A stretch of DNA of 51,864 nucleotides from Lentisphaeria bacterium (lineage in GTDB: Bacteria; Verrucomicrobiota; Lentisphaeria; Victivallales; Victivallaceae), in contig JALEMG010000017.1 of assembly GCA_022768375.1 (NCBI GenBank), positions 1 to 51,864 on the forward strand. Reading direction: 5' to 3'. The position numbers and the translations under genes were made by a program. Shown piece by piece: positions 42,648 through 51,096 of this stretch; positions within the stretch are counted from its first letter, which is position 1, and each line of letters begins with the position of its first letter. The notes beneath the pieces are model-generated. The model did not search any database. It had not been told where the DNA came from and was given only the letters and a program-made list of their open reading frames with translations.

Positions 42648-43388
42648 ATGATCGACCTCCACTCCCACCTGGCTTACGGGTTTGACGACGGCGCCGCCGA
42701 TCGCGAAGTCTGCTGCCGGATGCTGGAGGCATACGCCGCCGGAGGCGTTGCCGCGGTCTGCGCCACCGGGCACAGCGCCGCCGCCGAGGGCAGCCGGTAC
42801 GAGGATGCGTTTGCCGCGACCGCGGAACTGGCCGCCGGATTCGGCGTGAAGGTCCTGCCGGGGCTGGAGTACGCGCTGACCGATCTGCTGGCGGAGCAGA
42901 AATATCCTCTGGGCGACGGCGGCTGTCTGCTGCTGGATACCGCGCTTTTCCCGGTGGATACCGCGCTTGTCAACAAACTCATGCCGCTGTCCGGACAGGG
43001 ATTTTCCATCCTCTGGGCGCACCCGGAACGGCTGCATCCGAATTCCATTCTCCGTACCGCCGCTCAGTACGATCTGCTGCGGGGCAGCGCCTGTCAGGTC
43101 AATGCCGGCAGTTTTCTGGGCCGCTACGGACGGGAAGTCGCGGATGCGGCGTGGAAACTGCTTCAGGCCGGACGGTGCGCGGTCATCGCTTCCGACGCGC
43201 ATGACGCCGCCGGGGTGGAGATGTTTCTGCGGGCCAAGCGGAAACTGGATGAATTCTATCCGCCGGAGTTGACGGACATGTGGTTCGCGCGCAACCCCGC
43301 CCGGCTGCTGGCGGGCAAGGCGCCGGAGCGTCCGACGCCGCCGCCGCTGAGTTGGAGCAAGCGGTGGAAACTCCGCCTCGGCCGCTGA
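42648..43388 (+). CDS. CpsB/YwqE-type PHP tyrosine-protein phosphatase
   Basis: A 246-residue metal-dependent phosphatase of the PHP fold that dephosphorylates the tyrosine kinase tail. Metal motifs are M-I-D-L-H-S-H-L with D-D-G-A, A-T-G-H-S (family A-T-P-H), P-G-L-E-Y, W-A-H-P-E-R, Q-V-N-A-G-S and A-S-D-A-H. The TPH-to-TGH change is mild. It starts 9 nt after the kinase stop and must be co-transcribed. The polysaccharide genes they control are not in the window. Its stop is 3 nt from the convergent InaA-like gene. Confidence 0.9.
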   Translation: MIDLHSHLAYGFDDGAADREVCCRMLEAYAAGGVAAVCATGHSAAAEGSRYEDAFAATAELAAGFGVKVLPGLEYALTDLLAEQKYPLGDGGCLLLDTALFPVDTALVNKLMPLSGQGFSILWAHPERLHPNSILRTAAQYDLLRGSACQVNAGSFLGRYGREVADAAWKLLQAGRCAVIASDAHDAAGVEMFLRAKRKLDEFYPPELTDMWFARNPARLLAGKAPERPTPPPLSWSKRWKLRLGR

Positions 43389-43391
43389 GGA

Positions 43392-44228
43392 TCAGGCCGT
43401 CTCCCCGGTGAGAATGTAACGCCTGCGCGAGAAGCGCCGCCGCCGAAATCCGTACAGGTCCGCAATCAATTGTTCCCGGCCCCCGGGATAGCCGCCGGAT
43501 CTGCGGCACGACAGGTAGAACTCCGCCAGTTCCGTCAGTTCCGCCGCCGTCAGCCGCATGTCCCGGAAAAATACGTGCAGATCGACCAGCACCGCCCGGG
43601 GCAGTCTGCGCGCCGGCACCGCCCGGCACCGGGCAACGTCGATCCAGAACACCTCCACGGTCCCGGCCCCGCCGCGCCAGAGCAGATTGCGCGGGTGGAA
43701 CGCCTTGTGAAAGATCCCGGCGTCGTGGATCTTTGCCAGCAGTTCCAGATTTTTCCTGCAGAACTCCCGTCTCAGCGCCGTCTCCCCCCGTTTGGGACCT
43801 CCCGGCATGAACGCCCGCCCGTCGTCGCTGCCGGGGACGAAGGCGGTGGCGATGAAGCACTGCCGGAGGATGAAACAGGTGCGGATGTCGCCCGCCGCCA
43901 GCACCCGGGGCGTCGGGATCCCCAGCGCCGCGAAACGCAGATAGTTGCGCGCCTCCCGGGTCGTGAGCGAGGGGCGCAGGATGTACCGCCACGGGGTCTT
44001 GCCGGGGTTGGTCTTCCACGCGAAATCGAACTCCTCCGCGTCGCGGTTCCGGCGGCGCAGATGCCAGACGTACTTGCCGGAGGAGACGTTGATCAGCCCC
44101 TCCTCCTTCCGCGCCGGAGGCGGAGAGGAGAGCAGTTCGCTCAGGATCCCCGCAAAACCGGGAACGGCGAATTCCCATGAGGCGAACCGGCGTTCGCACC
44201 GGTCCAGTTGCGCCATCGAATCGGTCAC
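43392..44228 (-). CDS. InaA/WaaP-like lipopolysaccharide kinase family protein
   Basis: A 278-residue kinase-fold protein of the Kdo/WaaP-InaA group, which phosphorylates lipid A-core sugars in known members. Visible are the N-lobe V-W-H-L-R-R-R, L-A-K-I-H-D-A-G-I-F-H-K-A-F-H-P-R-N-L-L-W (the HRD-loop equivalent) and F-W-I-D-V-A-R-C-R (the DFG equivalent). In the catalytic loop the Asp of H-R-D-L-x-x-x-N is Ala (H-K-A-F-H-P-R-N), so activity is uncertain. The start is a GTG at 44228 with AGGAGG 5 nt upstream. It has its own promoter, divergent from the secreted-protein operon. Confidence 0.8.
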   Translation of the reverse strand: MTDSMAQLDRCERRFASWEFAVPGFAGILSELLSSPPPARKEEGLINVSSGKYVWHLRRRNRDAEEFDFAWKTNPGKTPWRYILRPSLTTREARNYLRFAALGIPTPRVLAAGDIRTCFILRQCFIATAFVPGSDDGRAFMPGGPKRGETALRREFCRKNLELLAKIHDAGIFHKAFHPRNLLWRGGAGTVEVFWIDVARCRAVPARRLPRAVLVDLHVFFRDMRLTAAELTELAEFYLSCRRSGGYPGGREQLIADLYGFRRRRFSRRRYILTGETA

Positions 44229-44269
44229 GGAATCCTCCTCTGTCTTATTTCACTTGTCTGCCGCGGGAG

Positions 44270-44298
44270 AATATACCGCCCGAACGGTCCGTTTTCAA
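44270..44298 (-). promoter_or_regulatory. promoter of the InaA-like gene
   Basis: On the minus strand TTGAAA (44293-44298), a 17-nt spacer and TATATT (44270-44275). Confidence 0.7.
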
Positions 44299-44328
44299 GA
44301 TTCGGACGCGCGATATTTGCGGGAAAAC

Positions 44329-44357
44329 AATTGGTGAGTAAACGCGATAATTGGTGA
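44329..44357 (+). promoter_or_regulatory. direct repeat, candidate operator/activator site
   Basis: AATTGGTGA occurs at 44329-44337 and 44349-44357, exactly 20 nt apart and just upstream of the -35 of the secreted-protein promoter. Two sites on the same DNA face suggest a dimeric regulator. Confidence 0.4.
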
Positions 44358-44367
44358 TTTTGTACTA

Positions 44368-44396
44368 TTTACATTTTTCCCGGCGCGTGGTATCTT
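44368..44396 (+). promoter_or_regulatory. promoter of the secreted-protein operon
   Basis: TTTACA (44368-44373), a 17-nt spacer and TATCTT (44391-44396), about 55 nt before the ribosome site AAGGGAGG (44444-44451). Confidence 0.5.
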
Positions 44397-44458
44397 AATA
44401 GCCGGACCGGAGTTTTTCGATTCCGGCGGAGCAAAAAATTTTTAAGGGAGGTTCTCAA

Positions 44459-45232
44459 ATGAAGAAATCGTTGTTGGTCGGCGCGGCCCTTGCCGCCGCG
44501 GTCGCGGCGTCGGCGGATGTCGTGTGGAAGTTCTCGCCCGAGGCGGTGAATCTGGCGCGCAATACCGTCTGTACCCCCACGGGGAACGGCTGGACTTTGA
44601 CCCAGGCCCAGAAGCGGGCGGAGTTTTTCAGCAAGGACATGGTGGAGATCAAACCGGACGGCAAATACTTCATCCGGCTGAAAGTCCGCGAAATTTCGCC
44701 CAAGGCCCGGCTCTGGGTCGTCACGAAAAACTACAACGCCGACGGGCGGGAGTTCAATCCGACCTCGGTGGACGCCGATGCCAAAGCCCTCGGGTTCCTC
44801 GGTTCGTATGCCCACGAGGGGGCGACCGAGGTGAAGGTCCGGGATATTGAGAAGTGGGCGCCGATCAAGCGGCGCGCCATGCTGGCGTTCGACGCCAAGC
44901 AGGATGATTCCGACCTGCCGAACAGCAACTACTACGCGATCAAATCCATCGCGCCGGACGGCACGGTCACTTTGGGCAAACCGCTGCGCCGGGGCTATCG
45001 CGCCGGGACGATGGTGCGCCGTCATTTCGAGAACGGTCCGTACGATTCGCTCATTTTCACCACGATGGGGGCGGATTTTCAGGTCTTCCGCCGGGACATC
45101 TCCGGCGTTTCCGAAAAAGGCCGTGAATTCGGCAAATGGCTGCGCGGCACCGCAAAAGTCCGCGTCGGCATCCAGGTCGAGGGCGGCGACATCGAGATCG
45201 CGGAATTTTTTGTTTCCGAAATCGCTCAGTAA
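44459..45232 (+). CDS. secreted protein, paralogue of the N-terminal domain of the next gene
   Basis: A 257-residue exported protein with signal peptide K-K-S-L-L-V-G-A-A-L-A-A-A-V-A-A-S-A. The mature part begins D-V-V-W-K-F-S-P-E-A-V-N and ends R-V-G-I-Q-V-E-G-G-D-I-E-I-A-E-F. Both segments recur in the first 255 residues of the following protein, along with shared blocks P-L-R-R and V-R-R-H-F. The shape (Trp-rich start, beta-type sequence) suggests a carbohydrate-binding-like beta sandwich, but I recognise no named family. AAGGGAGG at 7 nt makes it a well-translated gene. The next gene starts 12 nt downstream. Confidence 0.85.
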   Translation: MKKSLLVGAALAAAVAASADVVWKFSPEAVNLARNTVCTPTGNGWTLTQAQKRAEFFSKDMVEIKPDGKYFIRLKVREISPKARLWVVTKNYNADGREFNPTSVDADAKALGFLGSYAHEGATEVKVRDIEKWAPIKRRAMLAFDAKQDDSDLPNSNYYAIKSIAPDGTVTLGKPLRRGYRAGTMVRRHFENGPYDSLIFTTMGADFQVFRRDISGVSEKGREFGKWLRGTAKVRVGIQVEGGDIEIAEFFVSEIAQ

Positions 45233-45244
45233 GGGATTCGAATC

Positions 45245-47920
45245 ATGCGTATCGGTCATCTTGTTCTCCTGTTCGCGCTCGCCCTGACGGGGGCGGCGTC
45301 GGCGGATGTGGTGTGGAAATTCAGTCCCGACGCGGTGAATTTTTCGCCCGGAACGACCTGCGAAGCCGTCAAAGGCGGCTGGCGGATCGCCAATAAGAAT
45401 CGGAAGCCGGAATTTTTCAGCAAAAGGGAAATTCCGATCAATCCGAAAGGGACGTATACGTTTCTGGCGAAGTTGCGTTACGTCACGCCGGGCGCCCGGG
45501 TCTGGATCGTCACGGAGTCGGTGAGCGACAAGGGGGTCCGCTTCCCGCCGACCGCGGTTTCCGCGGACTTCGGCGCGCTGGCCACGGTGAGGTCCTCCGC
45601 CGCATCCGGTGCAAGGCAACTGCAACTTGACGGCGCGGACAAGTGGGCCGCGACGAAATCCAGGGTCGTGCTGGCGCTTAACGCCAAAGCGGACAACTCC
45701 GATCTGCCCAATGTGGACTACGTTGCGGTGAAATCCGTCGCCGCCGACGGCACGGCGGAGTTGGCCGCCCCGTTGCGGCGGGACATCGCCGTCGGGACGG
45801 TGGTGCGCCGTCATTTCGCCAACAGTCCGTATGACACCGTGCTGAGCACCGCGTTGCAGAAATTCTGGCAGGAGTACAGCGCCTCCCGGAAGGGGCTCTC
45901 CAAAATCGGCCGCGAGACGGGGCAGTTCCTGTACGGCACCGCGAAAGTCCGCGTCGGCATTCAGGTCGAGGGCGGCGATTTCGAGATCGCGGAATTGTCC
46001 GTGGAGGAGCAACTGCCGATGGAGCGGGTCGTGACGCTGGGACCGGACGCCAAGCCGGACCTGGTGGCCAAAGCCCGCAAAGGCGAAGTCGACACCGCGC
46101 GGTTGTCATGGTGGGGCTTCAAAGCCGACGATGCGACCGACATCCTGCAGGACGCGATCAATTCCAAAGTAAAAAAACTCATCATCGACAAAATGCCTTC
46201 GCCGTGGATTACCGAACCGCTTTTTTTGCGGGGCGATCAGGAGATCGTCTTCGAATCCGGCGCGACGGTCGAGGCCAAACGCGGCAGTTACAAACGGTAT
46301 CACGATTCGGTCTTCTCCAGCGTGGGTGAGGACAACATCATCATTCGCGGCGAGGGCGAAGGCGGCATCATCCGCATGCACAAGAGCGACTATCAGGATC
46401 CGCGGAACTACATCCCGTCCGAATCCCGGCACTGCGTCAAACTGCAGGCCGGACACCACCTCCGGGTGGAGAATATGCACTTGCTCAACTCCGGCGGCGA
46501 CGGTCTGTGCACCTTTCAGAGCGGGACCAAATTCCCGGAACACATCGTGCTTCGCAAACTCAACTGCGACGGCAACCACCGGCAGGGCATCAGCATCATC
46601 AACGGCCGCCACATCCTGATCGAAGACTGCAAACTCAACAACACCGACGGCACCATGCCCATGGCGGGGATCGACATCGAGACCAACAATCCCGGCGAGC
46701 CGACGGTGGATATCGTCGTGCGCAACTGCGAGATCGCCGGCAACACCGGAGCGGGCATTCAGGTGAGCGTCACGAGGATGGACACCCGGATCACCGGACC
46801 GGTGGACATCACGTTCGAGAACTGTCAGGTCAAGGACAACAAACAGGCGGACCTTTTCATTTGGACCCGGACCCGCTGGGAGCGGCTCGGACATGAGTTG
46901 AAAGGGAATCTGCGCTTTGTGAACTGCAACTTCGAGAGCAATTTCCCCAACGCGTCCCGCCGCTATCCCGTCGAGATCGAAATGGACGTGCGGCACGAAT
47001 TGAACATCGCCTTTCAGGACTGCACGCTCAAACGTTCCTCCGGCGGACCGGAGACCTTCCGCATCGCTTTCTGCGACCCCAACGGTCAACCTCCGGCGGC
47101 GAAAATCGACCTTTCCGGGTTGAAAATGTCCGGCGTGCCCAAAGAGAAGGAACTGCTGGTTTTCGACCACAGTTATCTGGGCGACACCTCGTGGCTCAAG
47201 GGCATTGATTACAAGCCCAAGGCATTCAAAAATCCCGCGCCGCGGCAAGGAGATGAGACGGTCAAATACGAAGTCAAAAAGACGGAATTTCCCCGGGTGC
47301 CGGAGTTCTGGCGCGCCGGCTGGTGGGTCTACGGCCATGCCGGGGACACGGCGGAATTCGAGTTGGATTACATCGGTCTCGGCCGGATCAGTTTCGAGGG
47401 GACGGTGACGTGGACCGCGCCTTCCGGCAAGACGACACGTCTGGAGAGCATCTCCCCCGTGACCGTGAAAAAGTACCGCGTGAAACTGGAGGAGGACGGC
47501 TTCCATCGGATCGACGTTCACGGCGAACGGGTCTACATTGCGTTGAAAAGTTCCAATCTGCCCGCCGGAATTACGGCCGACCCGCATGCCCGGAGTTTCT
47601 TCCAGTTCGAGGGAGACATTTACTTCTACGTTCCGGAGGATGCGCCGGAATTCGCGGTGCGGGTGTGGGGGCGGAGCAATATTCTGTTCGTCGCCTTCGA
47701 GATCTACGATCCCAGCGGTAAAAAGGTCTTCGACGTGCCGTACACCAACGGCGCGCAGTTCGACCCCACGCCGGAACAGCGGAAAATGGCCGGAGTCTGG
47801 CGGCTGCATCTCAAGAAACCGGCAAAAGGATATTTCGCCAAGTGCCATGTGGCTTTCCCGGGACTGCCGCCCTATCTGGGGCTCGTCCCGGAGATGACGC
47901 CCGGCAACTCAAAAAAATAA
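45245..47920 (+). CDS. secreted right-handed beta-helix protein with duplicated N-terminal domain
   Basis: An 891-residue exported protein. A signal peptide (I-G-H-L-V-L-L-F-A-L-A-L-T-G-A-A-S-A) is followed by a domain of about 235 residues paralogous to the preceding gene product. A parallel beta-helix region (about 290-600) follows, with repeating turns such as I-V-F-E-S-G-A, I-I-R-G-E-G-E-G-G-I-I, L-R-V-E-N-M-H-L-L-N-S-G-G-D-G and V-D-I-V-V-R-N-C-E-I-A-G-N. The last 230 residues look like beta-sandwich modules. The fold is that of polysaccharide lyases and epimerases, so glycan degradation or binding is likely. The catalytic residues cannot be assigned. A strong terminator follows at 48053. 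Confidence 0.85.
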   Translation: MRIGHLVLLFALALTGAASADVVWKFSPDAVNFSPGTTCEAVKGGWRIANKNRKPEFFSKREIPINPKGTYTFLAKLRYVTPGARVWIVTESVSDKGVRFPPTAVSADFGALATVRSSAASGARQLQLDGADKWAATKSRVVLALNAKADNSDLPNVDYVAVKSVAADGTAELAAPLRRDIAVGTVVRRHFANSPYDTVLSTALQKFWQEYSASRKGLSKIGRETGQFLYGTAKVRVGIQVEGGDFEIAELSVEEQLPMERVVTLGPDAKPDLVAKARKGEVDTARLSWWGFKADDATDILQDAINSKVKKLIIDKMPSPWITEPLFLRGDQEIVFESGATVEAKRGSYKRYHDSVFSSVGEDNIIIRGEGEGGIIRMHKSDYQDPRNYIPSESRHCVKLQAGHHLRVENMHLLNSGGDGLCTFQSGTKFPEHIVLRKLNCDGNHRQGISIINGRHILIEDCKLNNTDGTMPMAGIDIETNNPGEPTVDIVVRNCEIAGNTGAGIQVSVTRMDTRITGPVDITFENCQVKDNKQADLFIWTRTRWERLGHELKGNLRFVNCNFESNFPNASRRYPVEIEMDVRHELNIAFQDCTLKRSSGGPETFRIAFCDPNGQPPAAKIDLSGLKMSGVPKEKELLVFDHSYLGDTSWLKGIDYKPKAFKNPAPRQGDETVKYEVKKTEFPRVPEFWRAGWWVYGHAGDTAEFELDYIGLGRISFEGTVTWTAPSGKTTRLESISPVTVKKYRVKLEEDGFHRIDVHGERVYIALKSSNLPAGITADPHARSFFQFEGDIYFYVPEDAPEFAVRVWGRSNILFVAFEIYDPSGKKVFDVPYTNGAQFDPTPEQRKMAGVWRLHLKKPAKGYFAKCHVAFPGLPPYLGLVPEMTPGNSKK

Positions 47921-47924
47921 AAGT

Positions 47925-47971
47925 AAAAAAAAGAAATCTTCCTCCGGGCGCTGCCCGGATGTGGTCCAGCG
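47925..47971 (-). repeat. terminator-like repeat, copy b (reverse orientation)
   Basis: On the minus strand: CGCTGGACCAC, hairpin CCGGGC-AGC-GCCCGG (47944-47958) and a T-rich tail ending 4 nt from the beta-helix gene stop. It is the counterpart of 24373-24422. Confidence 0.7.
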
Positions 47972-48052
47972 GCGGAACGCCGGTCGCCGCTTAAAATGCG
48001 GCGAAACATGAGCGAAGCGTTGAAGTCGGCGCAGGCCGACACCTCCCGCCGG

Positions 48053-48093
48053 AAGCGATGTCCCGGAAAATTCTTCCGGGACATCGCTTTTCC
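48053..48093 (+). terminator. strong intrinsic terminator after the beta-helix gene
   Basis: A perfect 16-bp stem AAGCGATGTCCCGGAA/TTCCGGGACATCGCTT (48053-48068, 48074-48089) with a 5-nt loop and a short T-run. Upstream, 47972-48052 holds another small hairpin (GTCGGC/GCCGAC) and no gene. Confidence 0.85.
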
Positions 48094-48177
48094 TCTCCCG
48101 GAAATACCGTGACCCGGTAAAAATCGGTAAAAAGTATTGGCTTTTGAATAAAAAAGCGTTTTTCAGGAGAAAAAAGT

Positions 48178-48206
48178 GGAAAAAATCCCCTTTGCGTGCT
48201 AAATTA
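48178..48206 (+). promoter_or_regulatory. promoter of the EIIA-CBS gene
   Basis: TGGAAA (48178-48183), a 17-nt spacer and TAAATT (48201-48206), giving a leader of about 120 nt. An alternative -10 is TTATAC (48205-48210). Confidence 0.5.
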
Positions 48207-48225
48207 TACGCCACGAAATTCGGTC

Positions 48226-48269
48226 CGTTCCGAATGCGGCCGGTTTGAGGTTCGGAATGGGCTTTTTTG
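48226..48269 (+). terminator. terminator/attenuator in the leader of the EIIA-CBS gene
   Basis: CCGTTCCGAA (48226-48235) pairs with TTCGGAATGG (48252-48261) with one G-T pair, then GC and six T. It lies between the promoter and the start codon, so it must be read through or controlled for the gene to be expressed. Confidence 0.65.
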
Positions 48270-48332
48270 TATGGTCCGGGCGTGCGAACCTTTGCCAACG
48301 GCAGCGCTCCGGAACGGAAATGAGGCGCAAAG

Positions 48333-49247
48333 ATGGGACAGGTTCGACACTTTTATGAACTGCTGCCGCTCAACAACATCGTCTGCGGTTCGGGAACGTC
48401 CGAGCGGGACTCGCTGCTGAACGAGTTGCTGAGTCTGCTCAAACGCCACCATCCGGATCTGGACATGGCGGCGGCGGCGCGGGAAGTCACCGCCCGGGAG
48501 GAACTTTTTCCGACGGTGGTCGCTCCGGGGCTGGCGGTGCCTCACGCCCGGATACCGGGCATGGCCAAGCCGCTGCTGGGGATGATCTGCACCCCCGGGG
48601 GAGTGGATTTCAAATCCGAAATGGGTCCGGCCCGGGTGACGCTGCTGCTGCTGACCCCGACGGAGGACCCGAATCTGCATTTGCAGATCATTTCCGAACT
48701 GGCCCGGGTATTCAGCGACACCACCATGGTCGACCGGGTGCTGGCGTGCACGACGCCCGCGGAGGTGCTGGCGCTTTTCGGCAATCACAAGCGCGAGGTG
48801 AACTCCTTTCTCACCGCCGGCGACCTGATGGCGCCGCCCGCGGCGGTACTGTATGAGACCGGCACGCTTGCCGAAGCGATCCGCCTTTTCGCCACCACCA
48901 AGTGCGGAGAACTGGTGGTGCTGGATCATGAAGGCGACCTGCGCGGCGTGCTGGCGCTGACCGATCTGCTCCAATACAGTCTGCCCGAGCATCTGCTCTG
49001 GATGGACGACCTCTCCCCCATCGACCGGTTCCAGCCGTTCGTGGAGGTGCTGCGGAGCGCGGACGATACCCGGGTGGCCGATGTGATGCGCGAGGATTTC
49101 ATTTCGGTGGAAAAAAGCGTCCCGGCGATCCAGATTGCCAAATTGTTCACCATGCATCGGTTGCGGCAACTTGTCATCACCGATCACGGTCGATTTGCCG
49201 GAGTGGTGGAGTTGAAGGCGTTCTGCGCGCAGTTGTTCTGGGCGTAG
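48333..49247 (+). CDS. PTS EIIA (type 2, PtsN-like) fused to a CBS domain pair
   Basis: A 304-residue cytoplasmic protein. Residues 5-155 form an EIIA-Ntr/fructose-type domain with the phospho-site His71 in A-P-G-L-A-V-P-H-A-R-I. Residues about 165-300 form two CBS domains (A-G-D-L-M-A-P-P, V-A-D-V-M-R-E-D-F, L-R-Q-L-V-I-T-D-H-G-R-F-A-G-V-V). CBS pairs usually bind adenine nucleotides. The gene starts 33 nt before a permease gene, suggesting that phosphorylation and nucleotide state together gate that transporter. GAGG stands 7 nt before the start. Confidence 0.9.
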   Translation: MGQVRHFYELLPLNNIVCGSGTSERDSLLNELLSLLKRHHPDLDMAAAAREVTAREELFPTVVAPGLAVPHARIPGMAKPLLGMICTPGGVDFKSEMGPARVTLLLLTPTEDPNLHLQIISELARVFSDTTMVDRVLACTTPAEVLALFGNHKREVNSFLTAGDLMAPPAAVLYETGTLAEAIRLFATTKCGELVVLDHEGDLRGVLALTDLLQYSLPEHLLWMDDLSPIDRFQPFVEVLRSADDTRVADVMREDFISVEKSVPAIQIAKLFTMHRLRQLVITDHGRFAGVVELKAFCAQLFWA

Positions 49248-49280
49248 AACGCGGGACAGGATTTTCAGGAGACCAAGATC

Positions 49281-51035
49281 ATGACAGAGGACGCGGGCGG
49301 GGCTCTTCCGCTCAAAACGACGATTATCCGGTTCATCATCCTGCTGGCGGCCAGTTGCGGCGTCGGCGTCGCGGGGCTGGTCACGAAGGTGCTGGACACG
49401 AATCAGGCGGTCACCTGCGGGGTATTCATCGGCATTATTTTCGGGACGCTGTTCTTCTGGAACTTCCGGCTGGCGGTGGCGTTTCTGGGTCTGGCGGTGC
49501 TGATGTTCAGCCGGTCGCTGGACGTGCCGCACTTTGTGAAGTACAGCGAATTGAACGTGATTTTGTTTCTGGTGGGCATGATGGTGGTCGTCGGCGCGCT
49601 GCGCGACCTCGGTTTTTTCACCTGGATCGTCCAGTTGATCGTGTCGATGCCGAATCTGTCGGGCTGGAAGTTCGTTTCGGTGACGGCCGTCGCGTCGGCG
49701 CTGCTTGCCTGCGCGGTGGACGAGGTCACGTCGATCATTTTCATCGCCACGCTGATCTTTCAGGTCTGCGACCGGCTCAAACTGGACCCGACGCCGTATA
49801 TTCTGATCGCGGTGCTCTGCACCAATGTGGGCAGCGCCGGGACGATGATGGGCAATCCGGTGGGTATTCTGATCGGCAGCAAGGGCGGATTGACTTTCGG
49901 AGACTTCATGATCTGGTCGTTTCCGCTGATGCTGGCGTCCTTGCTGGCGACGCTGGCGCTGATGCTGTTTCTCTACCGCAAATCCCTGCGGGAATTCGAC
50001 CGGAAACTCAAGGCGCGGCTGGATCAGGGTCTGACGCTGGTGCCGGTCATCCGGATCCCCTACCGGGCCGGTCTGACGCTGATCGTGCTGACCACGCTGG
50101 CCATCGCATCCCATCACCAGTTGGAGAACTTGTTTCACCTGCAGCCCAATACCGTGCTGTACATCGCGCCGCTCATCTGCGCCGGGATCGTCATGATCCT
50201 CAAACCGAACCGCGCCCGGCATTACATCGAGACCGAAGTGGATTGGTGGACGCTGCTGTTTTTCATGATGCTGTTCGCGGTGGCGGGCACGCTCAAATAC
50301 ACGCATGTGGATCAGGTGATCGCCACGAAGTTTTCCGGATGCGCGGGCAGCGGGACGCTCACGCTGGTGCCGTTCATTTTCACGACTTCGGCCATCGGCT
50401 CGGCCTTTGTGGACAATGTGATCTTCGTCGCGTCCTTCTGTCCGGTGATCGAGCAGTTGTCACTCAACGTCAAGGATTTTCCGCTGTGGTGGGCGCTGCT
50501 GTTCGGCGCGTGCTTCGGCGGCAACATCACCATGATCGGTTCCACGGCCAACATCGTGGCGCTGGGGATGCTGGAGAAGCATTCCGGCAGGCACATGACC
50601 TTTTTCCGCTGGCTCAAAGTCGGTCTGATCTCCACGGTGCTGTCCGGCCTCATTGCGGTGGGGGGGGTGCTGCTGCTGGAGCCGCTGATGGAGGACCGGT
50701 ACGTTCCCCTGAGTTTTGAGCAGATCGAGCAGTTGACCGCCCAGAAACGGACGTTTGAGGGCAAGAATGTGGAAGTGACCGGTTATTTCCACATTTCCGG
50801 CAAGCCTCGACTCTCCGGAGGGATGGCGGAGGTGGAGGTGGTCTCCCCCGAGGTCGATCGTCCGGTGGTGCTCTCCGCTCTGCTTCCGGCGAAATACCTT
50901 GCCGTCGGCGGGCGGCCGCTGGATCTGCTGACCGGCCGTTACGTCATTCGCGGGAAACTGACGACCCGGGCGGATCATTCGCTGCGCATGATCATTGACG
51001 AAGTCGAACCGGCCGCCGTCAAATCCCGGAAATGA
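49281..51035 (+). CDS. SLC13/ArsB-NhaD-type ion permease with C-terminal soluble domain
   Basis: A 584-residue permease of the ion-transporter superfamily with about 11-12 spans. Paired family motifs are visible: V-D-E-V-T-S-I-I-F-I-A with N-V-G-S-A-G-T-M-M-G-N-P-V-G in the first half, and F-V-D-N-V-I-F-V-A with G-G-N-I-T-M-I-G-S-T-A-N in the second. The last 110 residues are soluble and beta-rich (V-E-V-T-G-Y-F-H-I-S-G-K-P-R), resembling an OB-like module and unusual for the family. The ion could be Na+/H+, a dicarboxylate or an oxyanion. AGGAGA lies 8 nt before the start. It is co-transcribed with the EIIA-CBS gene. Confidence 0.88.
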   Translation: MTEDAGGALPLKTTIIRFIILLAASCGVGVAGLVTKVLDTNQAVTCGVFIGIIFGTLFFWNFRLAVAFLGLAVLMFSRSLDVPHFVKYSELNVILFLVGMMVVVGALRDLGFFTWIVQLIVSMPNLSGWKFVSVTAVASALLACAVDEVTSIIFIATLIFQVCDRLKLDPTPYILIAVLCTNVGSAGTMMGNPVGILIGSKGGLTFGDFMIWSFPLMLASLLATLALMLFLYRKSLREFDRKLKARLDQGLTLVPVIRIPYRAGLTLIVLTTLAIASHHQLENLFHLQPNTVLYIAPLICAGIVMILKPNRARHYIETEVDWWTLLFFMMLFAVAGTLKYTHVDQVIATKFSGCAGSGTLTLVPFIFTTSAIGSAFVDNVIFVASFCPVIEQLSLNVKDFPLWWALLFGACFGGNITMIGSTANIVALGMLEKHSGRHMTFFRWLKVGLISTVLSGLIAVGGVLLLEPLMEDRYVPLSFEQIEQLTAQKRTFEGKNVEVTGYFHISGKPRLSGGMAEVEVVSPEVDRPVVLSALLPAKYLAVGGRPLDLLTGRYVIRGKLTTRADHSLRMIIDEVEPAAVKSRK

Positions 51036-51096
51036 TTCGCCGCCGGGGGGAGAAGGCCGTGTCCTAAAAGAGAACTGAAAAATAAAAAAAGCATCT
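51036..51096. mobile_element. probable end of the insertion sequence
   Basis: The sequence turns AT-rich at about 51060, after the permease stop. The element's terminal inverted repeat should lie here (starting near GTGTCCTAAAAGAGAACTG), but the other end is outside the window, so the boundary cannot be proved. Confidence 0.4.
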
